This document shows, piece after piece, positions 10,790 to 24,200 of a stretch of DNA of 64,000 nt. A program made the translations under genes and the position numbers. This DNA comes from Ptiloglossa arizonensis (taxonomy: Eukaryota > Arthropoda > Insecta > Hymenoptera > Colletidae), in the NCBI RefSeq assembly GCF_051014685.1, contig NW_027479778.1, positions 1 through 64,000 on the forward strand, given 5' to 3'. A model generated the notes under the pieces. It did no database searches and had not been told where the DNA came from. It was given only the letters and a program-made list of their open reading frames with translations. The first letter of the stretch is position 1; each line of letters starts with the position of its first letter.

Positions 10790-11839
10790 ATGCTCGAAAC
10801 GAATAACTAGAACGGCCCAGGGGAAAAGTGCGCATACCTTTGTAATCGGGCGAGTTTCAACTTTCAGATGCAACAGAAATTTTGCGGATTGGTCAATCCG
10901 TTCGCGAGATATGGCAGTTTGGAAGTAAGAAACGCTTGAGAAACTCAAAATTTTCGCAGTTCTGATGCTCGAAACGAATGACTAGAACGGCCTAGGGGAG
11001 AAGTACGCATACCGTTGTAATCGGGCGTGTTTCTACTTTCAGATGCAACAGAAATTTTGCGGATTGATAAATCCGTTCGCGAGATATGGCAGTTTGGAGC
11101 TAAGAAACGCTTGAGAAACTCAAAATTTTCGCAGTTTTGATGCTCGAAACGAATGACTAGAACGGCCTAGGGGAGAAGTACGCATACCGTTGTAATCGGG
11201 CGAGTTTCTACTTTCAGATGCAACAGAAACTTTGCGGATTGATCAATCCGTTCGCGAGATATGGCAGTTTGGAGATAAGAAACGCTTTAGAAACTCAAAA
11301 TTTTCGCAGTTCTGATGCTCGAAACGAATAACTAGAACGGCCCAGGGGAAAAGTGCGCATACCTTTGTAATCGGGCGAGTTTCAACTTTCAGATGCAACA
11401 GAAATTTTGCGGATTGGTCAATCCGTTCGCGAGATATGGCAGTTTGGAAGTAAGAAACGCTTGAGAAACTCAAAATTTTCGCAGTTCTGATGCTCGAAAC
11501 GAATGACTAGAACGGCCTAGGGGAGAAGTACGCATACCGTTGTAATCGGGCGTGTTTCTACTTTCAGATGCAACAGAAATTTTGCGGATTGATAAATCCG
11601 TTCGCGAGATATGGCAGTTTGGAGCTAAGAAACGCTTGAGAAACTCAAAATTTTCGCAGTTTTGATGTTCGAAACGAATGACTAGAACGGCCTAGGGGAG
11701 AAGTACGCATACCGTTGTAATCGGGCGAGTTTCTACTTTCAGATGCAACAGAAACTTTGCGGATTGATCAATCCGTTCGCGAGATATGGCAGTTTGGAGC
11801 TAAGAAACGCTTTAGAAACTCAAAATTTTCGCAGTTCTG
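10790..11839 (+). repeat. 3-monomer HOR (525 bp), two copies
   Basis: Units 10790-11314 and 11315-11839 share the ordered markers cctttgtaatc with gagtttcaac, then cgggcgtgtttc with gataaatcc, then aaactttgcgg. All pairs are 525 bp apart. The third monomers differ at the taag flank (gagataag versus gagctaag), and the last base context changes gatgctcg to gatgttcg. Confidence 0.85.
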
Positions 11840-14800
11840 ATGCTCGAAACGAATGACTAGAACGTCCTAGGGGAGTAGTACGCATACCGTTGTAATCGGG
11901 CGAGTTTCTACTTTCAGATGCAACAGAAATTATGCGGATTGTTCAATCCGTTCGCGAGATATGGCAGTTTGGATGTAAGAAACGATTGAGGAACTCAAAA
12001 TTTTCGCAGTTCTGATGCTCGAAACGAATAACTAGAACGGCCTAGGGGAAAAATGCGCATACCGTTGAAATCGGGCGAGTTTCTACTTTCAGATGCAACA
12101 GAAACTTTGCGGATTGATCAATCCGTTCGCGAGATATGGCAGTTTGGAGATAAGAAACACTTTAGAAACTCAAAATTTTCGCAGTTCTGATGCTCGAAAC
12201 GAATAACTAGAACGGCCCAGGGGAAAAGTGCGCATACCGTTGTAATCGGGCGAGTTTCTACTTTCAGATGCAACAGAAATTTTGCGGATTGGTCAATCCG
12301 TTCGCGAGATATGGCAGTTTGGAAGTAAGAAACGCTTGAGAAACTCAAAATTTTCGCAGTTCTGATGCTCGAAACGAATGACTAGAACGGCCTAGGGGAG
12401 AAGTACGCATACCGTTGTAATCGGGCGTGTTTCTACTTCCAGATGCAACAGAAATTTTGCGGATTGATAAATCCGTTCGCGAGATATGGCAGTTTGGAGA
12501 TAAGAAACGCTTGAGAAACTCAAAATTTTCGCAGTTCTGATGCTCGAAACGAATAACTAGAACGGCCTAGGGGAAAAGTGCGCATACCGTTGTAATCGGG
12601 CGAGTTTCTACTTTCAGATGCAACAGAAATGTTGCGGATTGATCAATCCGTTCGGAGATATAGTATGGCAGTTTGGAGATAAGAAACGCTTTAGAAACTC
12701 AAAATTTTCGCAGTTCTAATGCTCGAAACGAATAACTAGAACGGCCCAGGGGAAAAGTGCGCATATCGTTCTAATCGGGCGAGTTTCTACATTCAAATGC
12801 AACAGAAATTTTGCGGATTATTCAATCCGTTCGCGAGATATGGCAGTTTGGATGTAAGAAACGCTTGAGAAACTCAAAATTTTCGCAGTTCTGATGCTCG
12901 AAACGAATAACTGGAACGGTCTAGGGGAAAACTACACATACCGTTGTAATCGGGCGAGTTTCCACTTTCAGATGCAACAGAAATTTTGCGGATTGGTCAA
13001 TCCGTTCGCGAGATGTGGCAGTTTGGAGGTAAGAAACGCTTGAGAAACTCAGAATTTTCGCAGTTCTGATGCTCGAAACGAATAACTAGAACGGCCTAGG
13101 GGATAAGTACGCATACCGATGTAATCGGGCGAGTTTCTACTTTCAGATGCAACAGAAATCATGCGGATTGGTCAATCCGTTCGCGAGATATGGCCGTTTG
13201 GATGTAAGAAACGATTGAGAAACTCAAAATTTTCGCAGTTCTGATGCTCGAAACGAACAACTAGAACGGCCTAGGGGAAAAATGCGCATACCGTTGAAAT
13301 CGGGCGAGTTTCTACTTTCAGATGCAACAGAAACTTTGCGGATTGATCAATCCGTTCGCGAGATATGGCAGTTTGGAGATAAGAAACGCTTTAGAAACTC
13401 AAAATTTTCGCAGTTCTGATGCTCGAAACGAATAACTAGAACGGCCCAGTGGAAAAGTGCGCATACCGTTGTAATCGGGCGAGTTTCTACTTTCAGATGC
13501 AACAGAAATTTTGCGGATTGGTCAATCCGTTCGCGAGATATGGCAGTTTGGAGCTAAGAAACGCTTGAGAAACTCAAAATTTTCGCAGTTCTGATGCTCG
13601 AAACGAATGACTAGAACGGCCTAGGGGAGTAGTACGCATACCGTTGTAATCGGGCGAGTTTCTACTTTCAGATGCAACAGAAATTATGCGGATTGTTCAA
13701 TCCGTTCGCGAGATATGGCAGTTTGGAGGTAAGAAACGCTTGAGAAACTCAAAATTTTCGCAGTTCTGATGCTCGAAACGAATAACTAGAACGGCCTAGG
13801 GGAAAAGTACGCATACCGATGTAATCGGGCGAGTTTCTACTTTCAGATGCAACAGAAATCATGCGGATTGGTCAATCCGTTCGCGAGATATGGCCGTTTG
13901 GATGTAAGAAACGATTGAGAAACTCAAAATTTTCGCTGTTCTGATGCTCGAAACGAATAACTAGAACGGCCTAGGGGAAAAATGCGCATACCGTTGAAAT
14001 CGGGCGAGTTTCTACTTTCAGATGCAACAGAAACTTTGCGGATTGATCAATCCGTTCGTGAGATATGGCAGTTTGGAGATAAGAAACGCTTTAGAAACTC
14101 AAAATTTTCGCAGTTCTGATGCTCGAAACGAATAACTAGAACGGCCCAGTGGAAAAGTGCGCATACCGTTGTAATCGGGCGAGTTTCTACTTTCAGACGC
14201 AACAGAAATTTTGCGGATTGGTCAATCCGTTCGCGAGATATGGCAGTTTGGAGCTAAGAAACGCTTGAGAAACTCAAAATTTTCGCAGTTCTGATGCTCG
14301 AAACGAATGACTAGAACGGCCTAGGGGAGAAGTACGCATACCGTTGTAGTCGGGCGAGTTTCTATTTTCAGATGCAACAGAAATTTTGCGGATTGATCAA
14401 TCCGTTCGCGAGATATGGCAGTTTGGAGATAAGAAACGCTTGAGAAACTCAAAATTTTCGCAGTTCTGATGCTCGAAACGAATGACTAGAACGGCCTAGG
14501 GGAGTAGTACGCATACCGTTGTAATCGGGCGAGTTTCTACTTTCAGATGCAACAGAAATTATGCGGATTGTTCAATCCGTTCGCGAGATATGGCAGTTTG
14601 GAGGTAAGAAACGCTTGAGAAACTCAAAATTTTCGCAGTTCTGATGCTCGAAACGAATAACTAGAACGGCCTAGGGGAAAAATGCGCATACCGTTGAAAT
14701 CGGGCGAGTTTCTACTTTCAGATGCAACAGAGACTTTGCGGATTGATCAATCCGTTCGCGAGATATGGCAGTTTGGAGAGAAGAAACGCTTGAGAAACTC
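10870..14800 (+). repeat. Large duplicated block, copy 1 (about 22 monomers)
   Basis: This block is repeated from about 15.26 kb at an offset of 4,379 bp (25 monomers plus 4). The offset is explained by a 4-bp net insertion in one monomer (around 12,651-12,671, with the run gatatagtatgg). Shared private changes include aaacactttag near 12,155, tattctaatcggg-type changes near 12,766, and cagagactttg near 14,727. The copies are not perfectly colinear: single monomers are gained or lost, so some markers are 4,204 bp apart. Confidence 0.82.
12651..12671 (+). repeat. Monomer with a 4-bp net insertion (lineage marker)
   Basis: The usual ttcgcgagatatggcag is replaced by a form lacking one c and carrying an extra agtat-like copy (gagatatagtatggcag), a net gain of 4 bp. 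The only other copy is at about 17,030-17,050, 4,379 bp downstream. It ties the two 4-kb blocks together. Confidence 0.88.
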
Positions 14801-15259
14801 AAAATATTCGCAGTTCTGATGCTCGAAACGAATAACTAGAACGACCTAGGGGAAAAGTACGCATACCGATGTAATCGGGCGAGTTTCTACTTTCAGATGC
14901 AACAGAAATTTTGCGGATTGGTCGGTCCGTTCGCGAGATATGGCAGTTTGGAAGTAAGCAACGCTTGAGAAACTCAAAATTTTCGCAGTTCTGATGCTCG
15001 AAACGAATAACTGGAACGGTCTAGGGGAAAACTACACATACCGTTGTAATCGGGCGAGTTTCTACTTTCAGATGCAACAGAAACTTTGCGGATTGATCAA
15101 TCCGTTCGTGAGATATGGCAGTTTGGAGATAAGAAACGCTTTAGAAACTCAAAATTTTCGCAGTTCTGATGCTCGAAACGAATAACTAGAACGGCCCAGT
15201 GGAAAAGTGCGCATACCGTTGTAATCGGGCGAGTTTCTACTTTCAGATGCAACAGAAAT

Positions 15260-18200
15260 TTTGCGGATTGGTCAATCCGTTCGCGAGATATGGCAGTTTG
15301 GAAGTAAGAAACGCTTGAGAAACTCAAAATTTTCGCAGTTCTGATGCTCGAAACGAATGACTAGAACGGCGTAGGGGAGAAGTACGCATACCGTTGTAAT
15401 CGGGCGTGTTTCTACTTTCAGATGCAACAGAAATTTTGCGGATTGATAAATCCGTTCGCGAGATATGGCAGTTTGGAGCTAAGAAACGCTTGAGAAACTC
15501 AAAATTTTCGCAGTTTTGATGCTCGAAACGAATGACTAGAACGGCCTAGGGGAGAAGTACGCATACCGTTGTAATCGGGCGAGTTTCTACTTTCAGATGC
15601 AACAGAAACTTTGCGGATTGATCAATCCGTTCGCGAGATATGGCAGTTTGGAGATAAGAAACGCTTTAGAAACTCAAAATTTTCGCAGTTCTGATGCTCG
15701 AAACGAATAACTAGAACGGCCCAGGGGAAAAGTGCGCATACCTTTGTAATCGGGCGAGTTTCAACTTTCAGATGCAACAGAAATTTTGCGGATTGGTCAA
15801 TCCGTTCGCGAGATATGGCAGTTTGGAAGTAAGAAACGCTTGAGAAACTCAAAATTTTCGCAGTTCTGATGCTCGAAACGAATGACTAGAACGGCCTAGG
15901 GGAGAAGTACGCATACCGTTGTAATCGGGCGTGTTTCTACTTTCAGATGCAACAGAAATTTTGCGGATTGATAAATCCGTTCGCGAGATATGGCAGTTTG
16001 GAGCTAAGAAACGCTTGAGAAACTCAAAATTTTCGCAGTTTTGATGTTCGAAACGAATGACTAGAACGGCCTAGGGGAGAAGTACGCATACCGTTGTAAT
16101 CGGGCGTGTATCTACTTTCAGATGCAACAGAAACTTTGCGGATTGATCAATCCGTTCGCGAGATATGGCAGTTTGGAGCTAAGAAACGCTTTAGAAACTC
16201 AAAATTTTCGCAGTTCTGATGCTCGAAACGAATGACTAGAACGTCCTAGGGGAGTAGTACGCATACCGTTGTAATCGGGCGAGTTTCTACTTTCAGATGC
16301 AACAGAAATTATGCGGATTGTTCAATCCGTTCGCGAGATATGGCAGTTTGGATGTAAGAAACGATTGAGGAACTCAAAATTTTCGCAGTTCTGATGCTCG
16401 AAACGAATAACTAGAACGGCCTAGGGGAAAAATGCGCATACCGTTGAAATCGGGCGAGTTTCTACTTTCAGATGCAACAGAAACTTTGCGGATTGATCAA
16501 TCCGTTCGCGAGATATGGCAGTTTGGAGATAAGAAACACTTTAGAAACTCAAAATTTTCGCAGTTCTGATGCTCGAAACGAATGACTAGAACGGCCTAGG
16601 GGAGAAGTACGCATACCGTTGTAATCGGGCGTGTTTCTACTTTCAGATGCAACAGAAATTTTGCGGATTGATAAATCCGTTCGCGAGATATGGCAGTTTG
16701 GAGCTAAGAAACGCTTGAGAAACTCAAAATTTTCGCAGTTTTGATGTTCGAAACGAATGACTAGAACGGCCTAGGGGAGAAGTACGCATACCGTTGTAAT
16801 CGGGCGAGTTTCTACTTTCAGATGCAACAGAAACTTTGCGGATTGATCAATCCGTTCGCGAGATATGGCAGTTTGGAGCTAAGAAACGCTTTAGAAACTC
16901 AAAATTTTCGCAGTTCTGATGCTCGAAACGAATGACTAGAACGTCCTAGGGGAGTAGTACGCATACCGTTGTAATCGGGCGAGTTTCTACTTTCAGATGC
17001 AACAGAAATGTTGCGGATTGATCAATCCGTTCGGAGATATAGTATGGCAGTTTGGAGATAAGAAACGCTTTAGAAACTCAAAATTTTCGCAGTTCTAATG
17101 CTCGAAACGAATAACTAGAACGGCCCAGGGGAAAAGTGCGCATATCGTTCTAATCGGGCGAGTTTCTACATTCAAATGCAACAGAAATTTTGCGGATTAT
17201 TCAATCCGTTCGCGAGATATGGCAGTTTGGATGTAAGAAACGCTTGAGAAACTCAAAATTTTCGCAGTTCTGATGCTCGAAACGAATAACTGGAACGGTC
17301 TAGGGGAAAACTACACATACCGTTGTAATCGGGCGAGTTTCCACTTTCAGATGCAACAGAAATTTTGCGGATTGGTCAATCCGTTCGCGAGATGTGGCAG
17401 TTTGGAGGTAAGAAACGCTTGAGAAACTCAGAATTTTCGCAGTTCTGATGCTCGAAACGAATAACTAGAACGGCCTAGGGGAAAAGTACGCATACCGATG
17501 TAATCGGGCGAGTTTCTACTTTCAGATGCAACAGAAATCATGCGGATTGGTCAATCCGTTCGCGAGATATGGCCGTTTGGATGTAAGAAACGATTGAGAA
17601 ACTCAAAATTTTCGCAGTTCTGATGCTCGAAACGAACAACTAGAACGGCCTAGGGGAAAAATGCGCATAGCGTTGAAATCGGGCGAGTTTCTACTTTCAG
17701 ATGCAACAGAAACTTTGCGGATTGATCAATCCGTTCGCGAGATATGGCAGTTTGGAGATAAGAAACGCTTTAGAAACTCAAAATTTTCGCAGTTCTGATG
17801 CTCGAAACGAATAACTAGAACGGCCCAGTGGAAAAGTGCGCATACCGTTGTAATCGGGCGAGTTTCTACTTTCAGATGCAACAGAAATTTTGCGGATTGG
17901 TCAATCCGTTCGCGAGATATGGCAGTTTGGAGCTAAGAAACGCTTGAGAAACTCAAAATTTTCGCAGTTCTGATGCTCGAAACGAATGACTAGAACGGCC
18001 TAGGGGAGTAGTACGCATACCGTTGTAATCGGGCGAGTTTCTACTTTCAGATGCAACAGAAATTATGCGGATTGTTCAATCCGTTCGCGAGATATGGCAG
18101 TTTGGAGGTAAGAAACGCTTGAGAAACTCAAAATTTTCGCAGTTCTGATGCTCGAAACGAATAACTAGAACGGCCTAGGGGAAAAGTACGCATACCGATG

Positions 18201-19000
18201 TAATCGGGCGGGTTTCTACTTTCAGATGCAACAGAAATCATGCGGATTGGTCAATCCGTTCGCGAGATATGGCCGTTTGGATGTAAGAAACGATTGAGAA
18301 ACTCAAAATTTTCGCAGTTCTGATGCTCGAAACGAATAACTAGAACGGCCTAGGGGAAAAATGCGCATACCGTTGAAATCGGGCGAGTTTCTACTTTCAG
18401 ATGCAACAGAAACTTTGCGGATTGATCAATCCGTTCGTGAGATATGGCAGTTTGGAGATAAGAAACGCTTTAGAAACTCAAAATTTTCGCAGTTCTGATG
18501 CTCGAAACGAATAACTAGAACGGCCCAGTGGAAAAGTGCGCATACCGTTGTAATCGGGCGAGTTTCTACTTTCAGACGCAACAGAAATTTTGCGGATTGG
18601 TCAATCCGTTCGCGAGATATGGCAGTTTGGAGCTAAGAAACGCTTGAGAAACTCAAAATTTTCGCAGTTCTGATGCTCGAAACGAATGACTAGAACGGCC
18701 TAGGGGAGTAGTACGCATACCGTTGTAATCGGGCGAGTTTCTACTTTCAGATGCAACAGAAATTATGCGGATTGTTCAATCCGTTCGCGAGATATGGCAG
18801 TTTGGAGGTAAGAAACGCTTGAGAAACTCAAAATTTTCGCAGTTCTGATGCTCGAAACGAATAACTAGAACGGCCTAGGGGAAAAATGCGCATACCGTTG
18901 AAATCGGGCGAGTTTCTACTTTCAGATGCAACAGAGACTTTGCGGATTGATCAATCCGTTCGCGAGATATGGCAGTTTGGAAGTAAGAAACGCTTGAGAA
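15260..19000 (+). repeat. Large duplicated block, copy 2
   Basis: This is the sister of the block at 10.87-14.80 kb. The 4-bp insertion variant recurs at about 17,030-17,050, aaacactttag at about 16,534, and cagagactttg at about 18,931. Relative to copy 1 it lacks a cggccc monomer after about 16.55 kb, carries extra cgggcgtg monomers near 16.6 kb, and lacks the monomer that copy 1 has at about 14.3-14.5 kb (gttgtagtcggg). Confidence 0.82.
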
Positions 19001-21080
19001 ACTCAAAATTTTCGTAGTTCTGATGCTTGAAACGAATGACTAGAACGGCCTAGGGGAGAAGTACGCATACCGTTGTAATCGGGCGTGTTTCTACTTTCAG
19101 ATGCAACAGAAATTTTGCGGATTGATCAATCCGTTCGCGAGATATGGCAGTTTGGAGCTAAGAAATGCTTGAGAAACTCAAAATTTTCGCAGTTCTGATG
19201 CTCGAAACGAATGACTAGAACGGCTTAGGGGAGTAGTACGCATACCGTTGTAATCGGGCGAGTTTCTACTTTCAGATGCAACAGAAATTAAGCGGATTGG
19301 TAAATCCGTTCGCGAGATATGGCCGTTTGGATGTAAGAAACGCTTGAGAAACTCAAAATTTTCGCAGTTCTGATGCTCGAAACGAATAACTAGAACGACC
19401 TAGGGGAAAAGTACGCATACCGATGTAATCGGGCGAGTTTCTACTTTCAGATGCAACAGAAATTTTGCGGATTGGTCGGTCCGTTCGCGAGATATGGCAG
19501 TTTGGAGCTAAGAAACGCTTGAGAAACTCAAAATTTTCGCAGTTCTGATGCTCGAAACGAATGACTAGAACGGCCTAGGGGAAAAGTGCGCATACCGTTG
19601 TAATCGGGCGAGTTTCTACTTTCAGATGCAACAGAAATTTTGCGGATTGGTCAATCCGTTCGCGAGATATGGCAGTTTGGAGCTAAGAAACGCTTGAGAA
19701 ACTCAAAATTTTCGCAGTTCTGATGCTCGAAACGAATGACTAGAACGGCCTAGGGGAGTAGTACGCATACCGTTGTAATCGGGCGAGTTTCTACTTTCAG
19801 ATGCAACAGAAATTATGCGGATTGTTCAATCCGTTCGCGAGATATGGCAGTTTGGAGGTAAGAAACGCTTGAGAAACTCAAAATTTTCGCAGTTCTGATG
19901 CTCGAAACGAATGACTAGAACGGCCTAGGGGAGTAGTACGCATACCGTTGTAATCGGGCGAGTTTCTACTTTCAGATGCAACAGAAATCATGCGGATTGG
20001 TCAATCCGTTCGCGAGATATGGCCGTTTGGATGTAAGAAACGATTGAGAAACTCAAAATTTTCGCAGTTCTGATGCTCGAAACGAATAACTAGAACGGCC
20101 TAGGGGAAAAATGCGCATACCGTTGAAATCGGGCGAGTTTCTACTTTCAGATGCAACAGAAACTTTGCGGATTGATCAATCCGTTCGTGAGATATGGCAG
20201 TTTGGAGATAAGAAACGCTTTAGAAACTCAAAATTTTCGCAGTTCTGATGCTCGAAACGAATAACTAGAACGGCCCAGTGGAAAAGTGCGCATACCGTTG
20301 TAATCGGGCGAGTTTCTACTTTCAGACGCAACAGAAATTTTGCGGATTGGTCAATCCGTTCGCGAGATATGGCAGTTTGGAGCTAAGAAACGCTTGAGAA
20401 ACTCAAAATTTTCGCAGTTCTGATGCTCGAAACGAATGACTAGAACGGCCTAGGGGAGTAGTACGCATACCGTTGTAATCGGGCGAGTTTCTACTTTCAG
20501 ATGCAACAGAAATTATGCGGATTGTTCAATCCGTTCGCGAGATATGGCAGTTTGGAGGTAAGAAACGCTTGAGAAACTCAAAATTTTCGCAGTTCTGATG
20601 CTCGAAACGAATAACTAGAACGGCCTAGGGGAAAAATGCGCATACCGTTGAAATCGGGCGAGTTTCTACTTTCAGATGCAACAGAGACTTTGCGGATTGA
20701 TCAATCCGTTCGCGAGATATGGCAGTTTGGAAGTAAGAAACGCTTGAGAAACTCAAAATTTTCGTAGTTCTGATGCTTGAAACGAATGACTAGAACGGCC
20801 TAGGGGAGAAGTACGCATACCGTTGTAATCGGGCGTGTTTCTACTTTCAGATGCAACAGAAATTTTGCGGATTGATCAATCCGTTCGCGAGATATGGCAG
20901 TTTGGAGCTAAGAAATGCTTGAGAAACTCAAAATTTTCGCAGTTCTGATGCTCGAAACGAATGACTAGAACGGCCTAGGGGAGTAGTACGCATACCGTTG
21001 TTATCGGGCGAGTTTCTACTTTCAGATGCAACAGAAATTAAGCGGATTGGTAAATCCGTTCGCGAGATATGGCCGTTTGG
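17850..21080 (+). repeat. 10-monomer shift duplication (1,750 bp)
   Basis: The segment at about 17,850-19,330 matches about 19,600-21,080 at an offset of exactly 1,750 bp. Paired markers include acagaaatca (18,231 and 19,981), cagagactttg (18,931 and 20,681), gatgcttgaaacg (about 19,021 and 20,771) and aattaagcgg (about 19,287 and 21,037). Single substitutions separate copies, for example gtaatcggg versus gttatcggg near 21,001. The first copy is itself the end of the 4-kb duplicated block, so two rounds of amplification overlap here. Confidence 0.85.
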
Positions 21081-21299
21081 ATGTAAGAAACGCTTGAGAA
21101 ACTCAAAATTTTCGCAGTTCTGATGCTCGAAACGAATAACTGCAACGGTCTAGGTGAAAACTACACATACCGTTGTAATCGGGCGAGTTTCTACTTTCAG
21201 ATGCAACAGAAATTTTGCGGATTGGTCGGTCCGTTCGCGAGATATGGCAGTTTGGAAGTAAGAAACGCTTGAGAAACTCAAAATTTTCGCAGTTCTGAT

Positions 21300-24200
21300 G
21301 CTCGAAACGAATAACTGGAACGGTCTAGGGGAAAACTACACATACCGTTGTAATCGGGCGAGTTTCTACTTTCTGATGCAACAGAAATTTTGCGGATTGG
21401 TTTATCCGTTCGCGAGATGTGGCAGTTTGGAGGTAAGAAACGCTTGAGAAACTCAAAATTTTCGCAGTTCTGATGCTCGAAACGAATAACTAGAACGGCC
21501 TAGGGGAAAAGTACGCATACCGATGTAATCGGGCGAGTTTCTACTTTCAGATGCAACAGAAATCATGCGGATTGGTCAATCCGTTCGCGAGATATGGCCG
21601 TTTGGAGATAAGAAACGCTTTAGAAACTCAAAATTTTCGCAGTTCTGATGCTCGAAACGAATAACTAGAACGGCCCAGTGGAAAAGTGCGCATACCGTTG
21701 AAATCGGGCGAGTTTCTACTTTCAGATGCAACAGAAACTTTGCGGATTGATCAATCCGTTCGCGAGATATGGCAGTTTGGAAGTAAGAAACGCTTGAGAA
21801 ACTCAAAATTTTCGCAGTTCTGATGCTCGAAACGAATGACTAGAACGGCCTAGGGGAGTAGTACGCATACCGTTGTAATCGGGCGAGTTTCTACTTTCAG
21901 ATGCAACAGAAATTATGCGGATTGTTCAATCCGTTCGCGAGATATGGCAGTTTGGAGGTAAGAAACGCTTGAGAAACTCAAAATTTTCGCAGTTCTGATT
22001 CTCGAAACGAATAACTAGAACGGCCTAGGGGAAAAATGCGCATACCGTTGAAATCGGGCGAGTTTCTACTTTCAGATGCAACAGAAACTTTGCGGATTGA
22101 TCAATCCGTTCGCGAGATATGGCAGTTTGGAAGTAAGAAACGCTTGAGAAACTCAAAATTTTCGCAGTTCTGATGCTCGAAACGAATGACTAGAACGGCC
22201 TAGGGGAGTAGTACGCATACCGTTGTAATCGGGCGAGTTTCTACTTTCAGATGCAACAGAAATTATGCGGATTGGTCAATCCGTTCGCGAGATATGGCCG
22301 TTTGGATGTAAGAAACGCTTGAGAAACACAAAATTTTCGCAGTTCTGATGCTCGAAACGAATAACTGCAACGGTCTAGGTGAAAACTACACATACCGTTG
22401 TAATCGGGCGAGTTTCTACTTTCAGATGCAACAGAAATTTTGCGGATTGGTCAATCCGTTCGCGAGATGTGGCAGTTTGGAGGTAAGAAACGCTTGAGAA
22501 ACTCAAAATTTTCGCAGTTCTGATGCTCGAAACGAATAACTAGAACGGCCCAGGGGAAAAGTGCGCATATCGTTGTAATCGGGCGAGTTTCTACTTTCAG
22601 AAGCAACAGAAATTTTGCGGATTGGTCAATCCGTTCGCGAGATATGGCAGTTTGGAGGTAAGAAACGCTTGAGAAACTCAAAATTTTCGCAGTTCTGATG
22701 CTCGAAATGAATAACAAGAACGGCCCAGGGGATAAGTACGCATACCGTTGTAATCGGGCGAGTTTCTACTTTCAGATGCAACAGAAATCATGCGGATTGG
22801 TCAATCCGTTCGCGAGATATGGCCGTTTGGATGTAAGAAACGATTGAGAAACTCAAAATTTGCGCAGTTCTGATGCTCGAAACGAATAACTAGAACGGCC
22901 CAGGGGAAAAGTGCGTATATCGTTGTAATCGGGCGAGTTTCTACATTCAAATGCAACAGAAATTTTGCGGATTGTTCAATCCGTTCGCGAGATATGGCAG
23001 TTTGGAGGTAAGAAACGCTTCAGAAACTCAAAATTTTCGCAGTTCTGATGCTCGAAACGAGTAACTGGAACGGTCTAGGGGAAAACTACACATACCGTTG
23101 TAATCGGGCGAGTTTCTACTTTCTGATGCAACAGAAATTTTGCGGATTGGTTTATCCGTTCGCGAGATGTGGCAGTTTGGAGGTAAGAAACGCTTGAGAA
23201 ACTCAAAATTTTCGCAGTTCTGATGCTCGAAACGAATAACTAGAACGGCCTAGGGGAAAAGTACGCATACCGATGTAATCGGGCGAGTTTCTACTTTCAG
23301 ATGCAACAGAAATCATGCGGATTGGTCAATCCGTTCGCGAGATATGGCCGTTTGGAGATAAGAAACGCTTTAGAAACTCAAAATTTTCGCAGTTCTGATG
23401 CTCGAAACGAATAACTAGAACGGCCCAGTGGAAAAGTGCGCATACCGTTGAAATCGGGCGAGTTTCTACTTTCAGATGCAACAGAAACTTTGCGGATTGA
23501 TCAATCCGTTCGCGAGATATGGCAGTTTGGAAGTAAGAAACGCTTGAGAAACTCAAAATTTTCGCAGTTCTGATGCTCGAAACGAATGACTAGAACGGCC
23601 TAGGGGAGTAGTACGCATACCGTTGTAATCGGGCGAGTTTCTACTTTCAGATGCAACAGAAATTATGCGGATTGTTCAATCCGTTCGCGAGATATGGCAG
23701 TTTGGAGGTAAGAAACGCTTGAGAAACTCAAAATTTTCGCAGTTCTGATTCTCGAAACGAATAACTAGAACGGCCTAGGGGAAAAATGCGCATACCGTTG
23801 AAATCGGGCGAGTTTCTACTTTCAGATGCAACAGAAACTTTGCGGATTGATCAATCCGTTCGCGAGATATGGCAGTTTGGAAGTAAGAAACGCTTGAGAA
23901 ACTCAAAATTTTCGCAGTTCTGATGCTCGAAACGAATGACTAGAACGGCCTAGGGGAGTAGTACGCATACCGTTGTAATCGGGCGAGTTTCTACTTTCAG
24001 ATGCAACAGAAATTATGCGGATTGGTCAATCCGTTCGCGAGATATGGCCGTTTGGATGTAAGAAACGCTTGAGAAACACAAAATTTTCGCAGTTCTGATG
24101 CTCGAAACGAATAACTAGAACGGCCCAGTGGAAAAGTGCGCATACCGTTGTAATCGGGCGAGTTTCTACTTTCAGATGCAACAGAAATATTGCGGATTGG

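Noticed and set aside
11243..11473. Recurrent 76-codon minus-strand reading frame (also at many other places, sometimes extended to 79-117 codons)
   Set aside because: It spans about 1.3 monomers and reads the same satellite DNA in shifted frames. It recurs wherever the same stops happen to be absent, has no ribosome-binding or promoter context, and shows no protein-domain features. It is a repeat by-product.
12651..12671. Target-site duplication or transposon footprint at the 4-bp insertion
   Set aside because: The change is a small local duplication with a 1-bp loss, the same in both copies, and fits slippage followed by block duplication better than excision.
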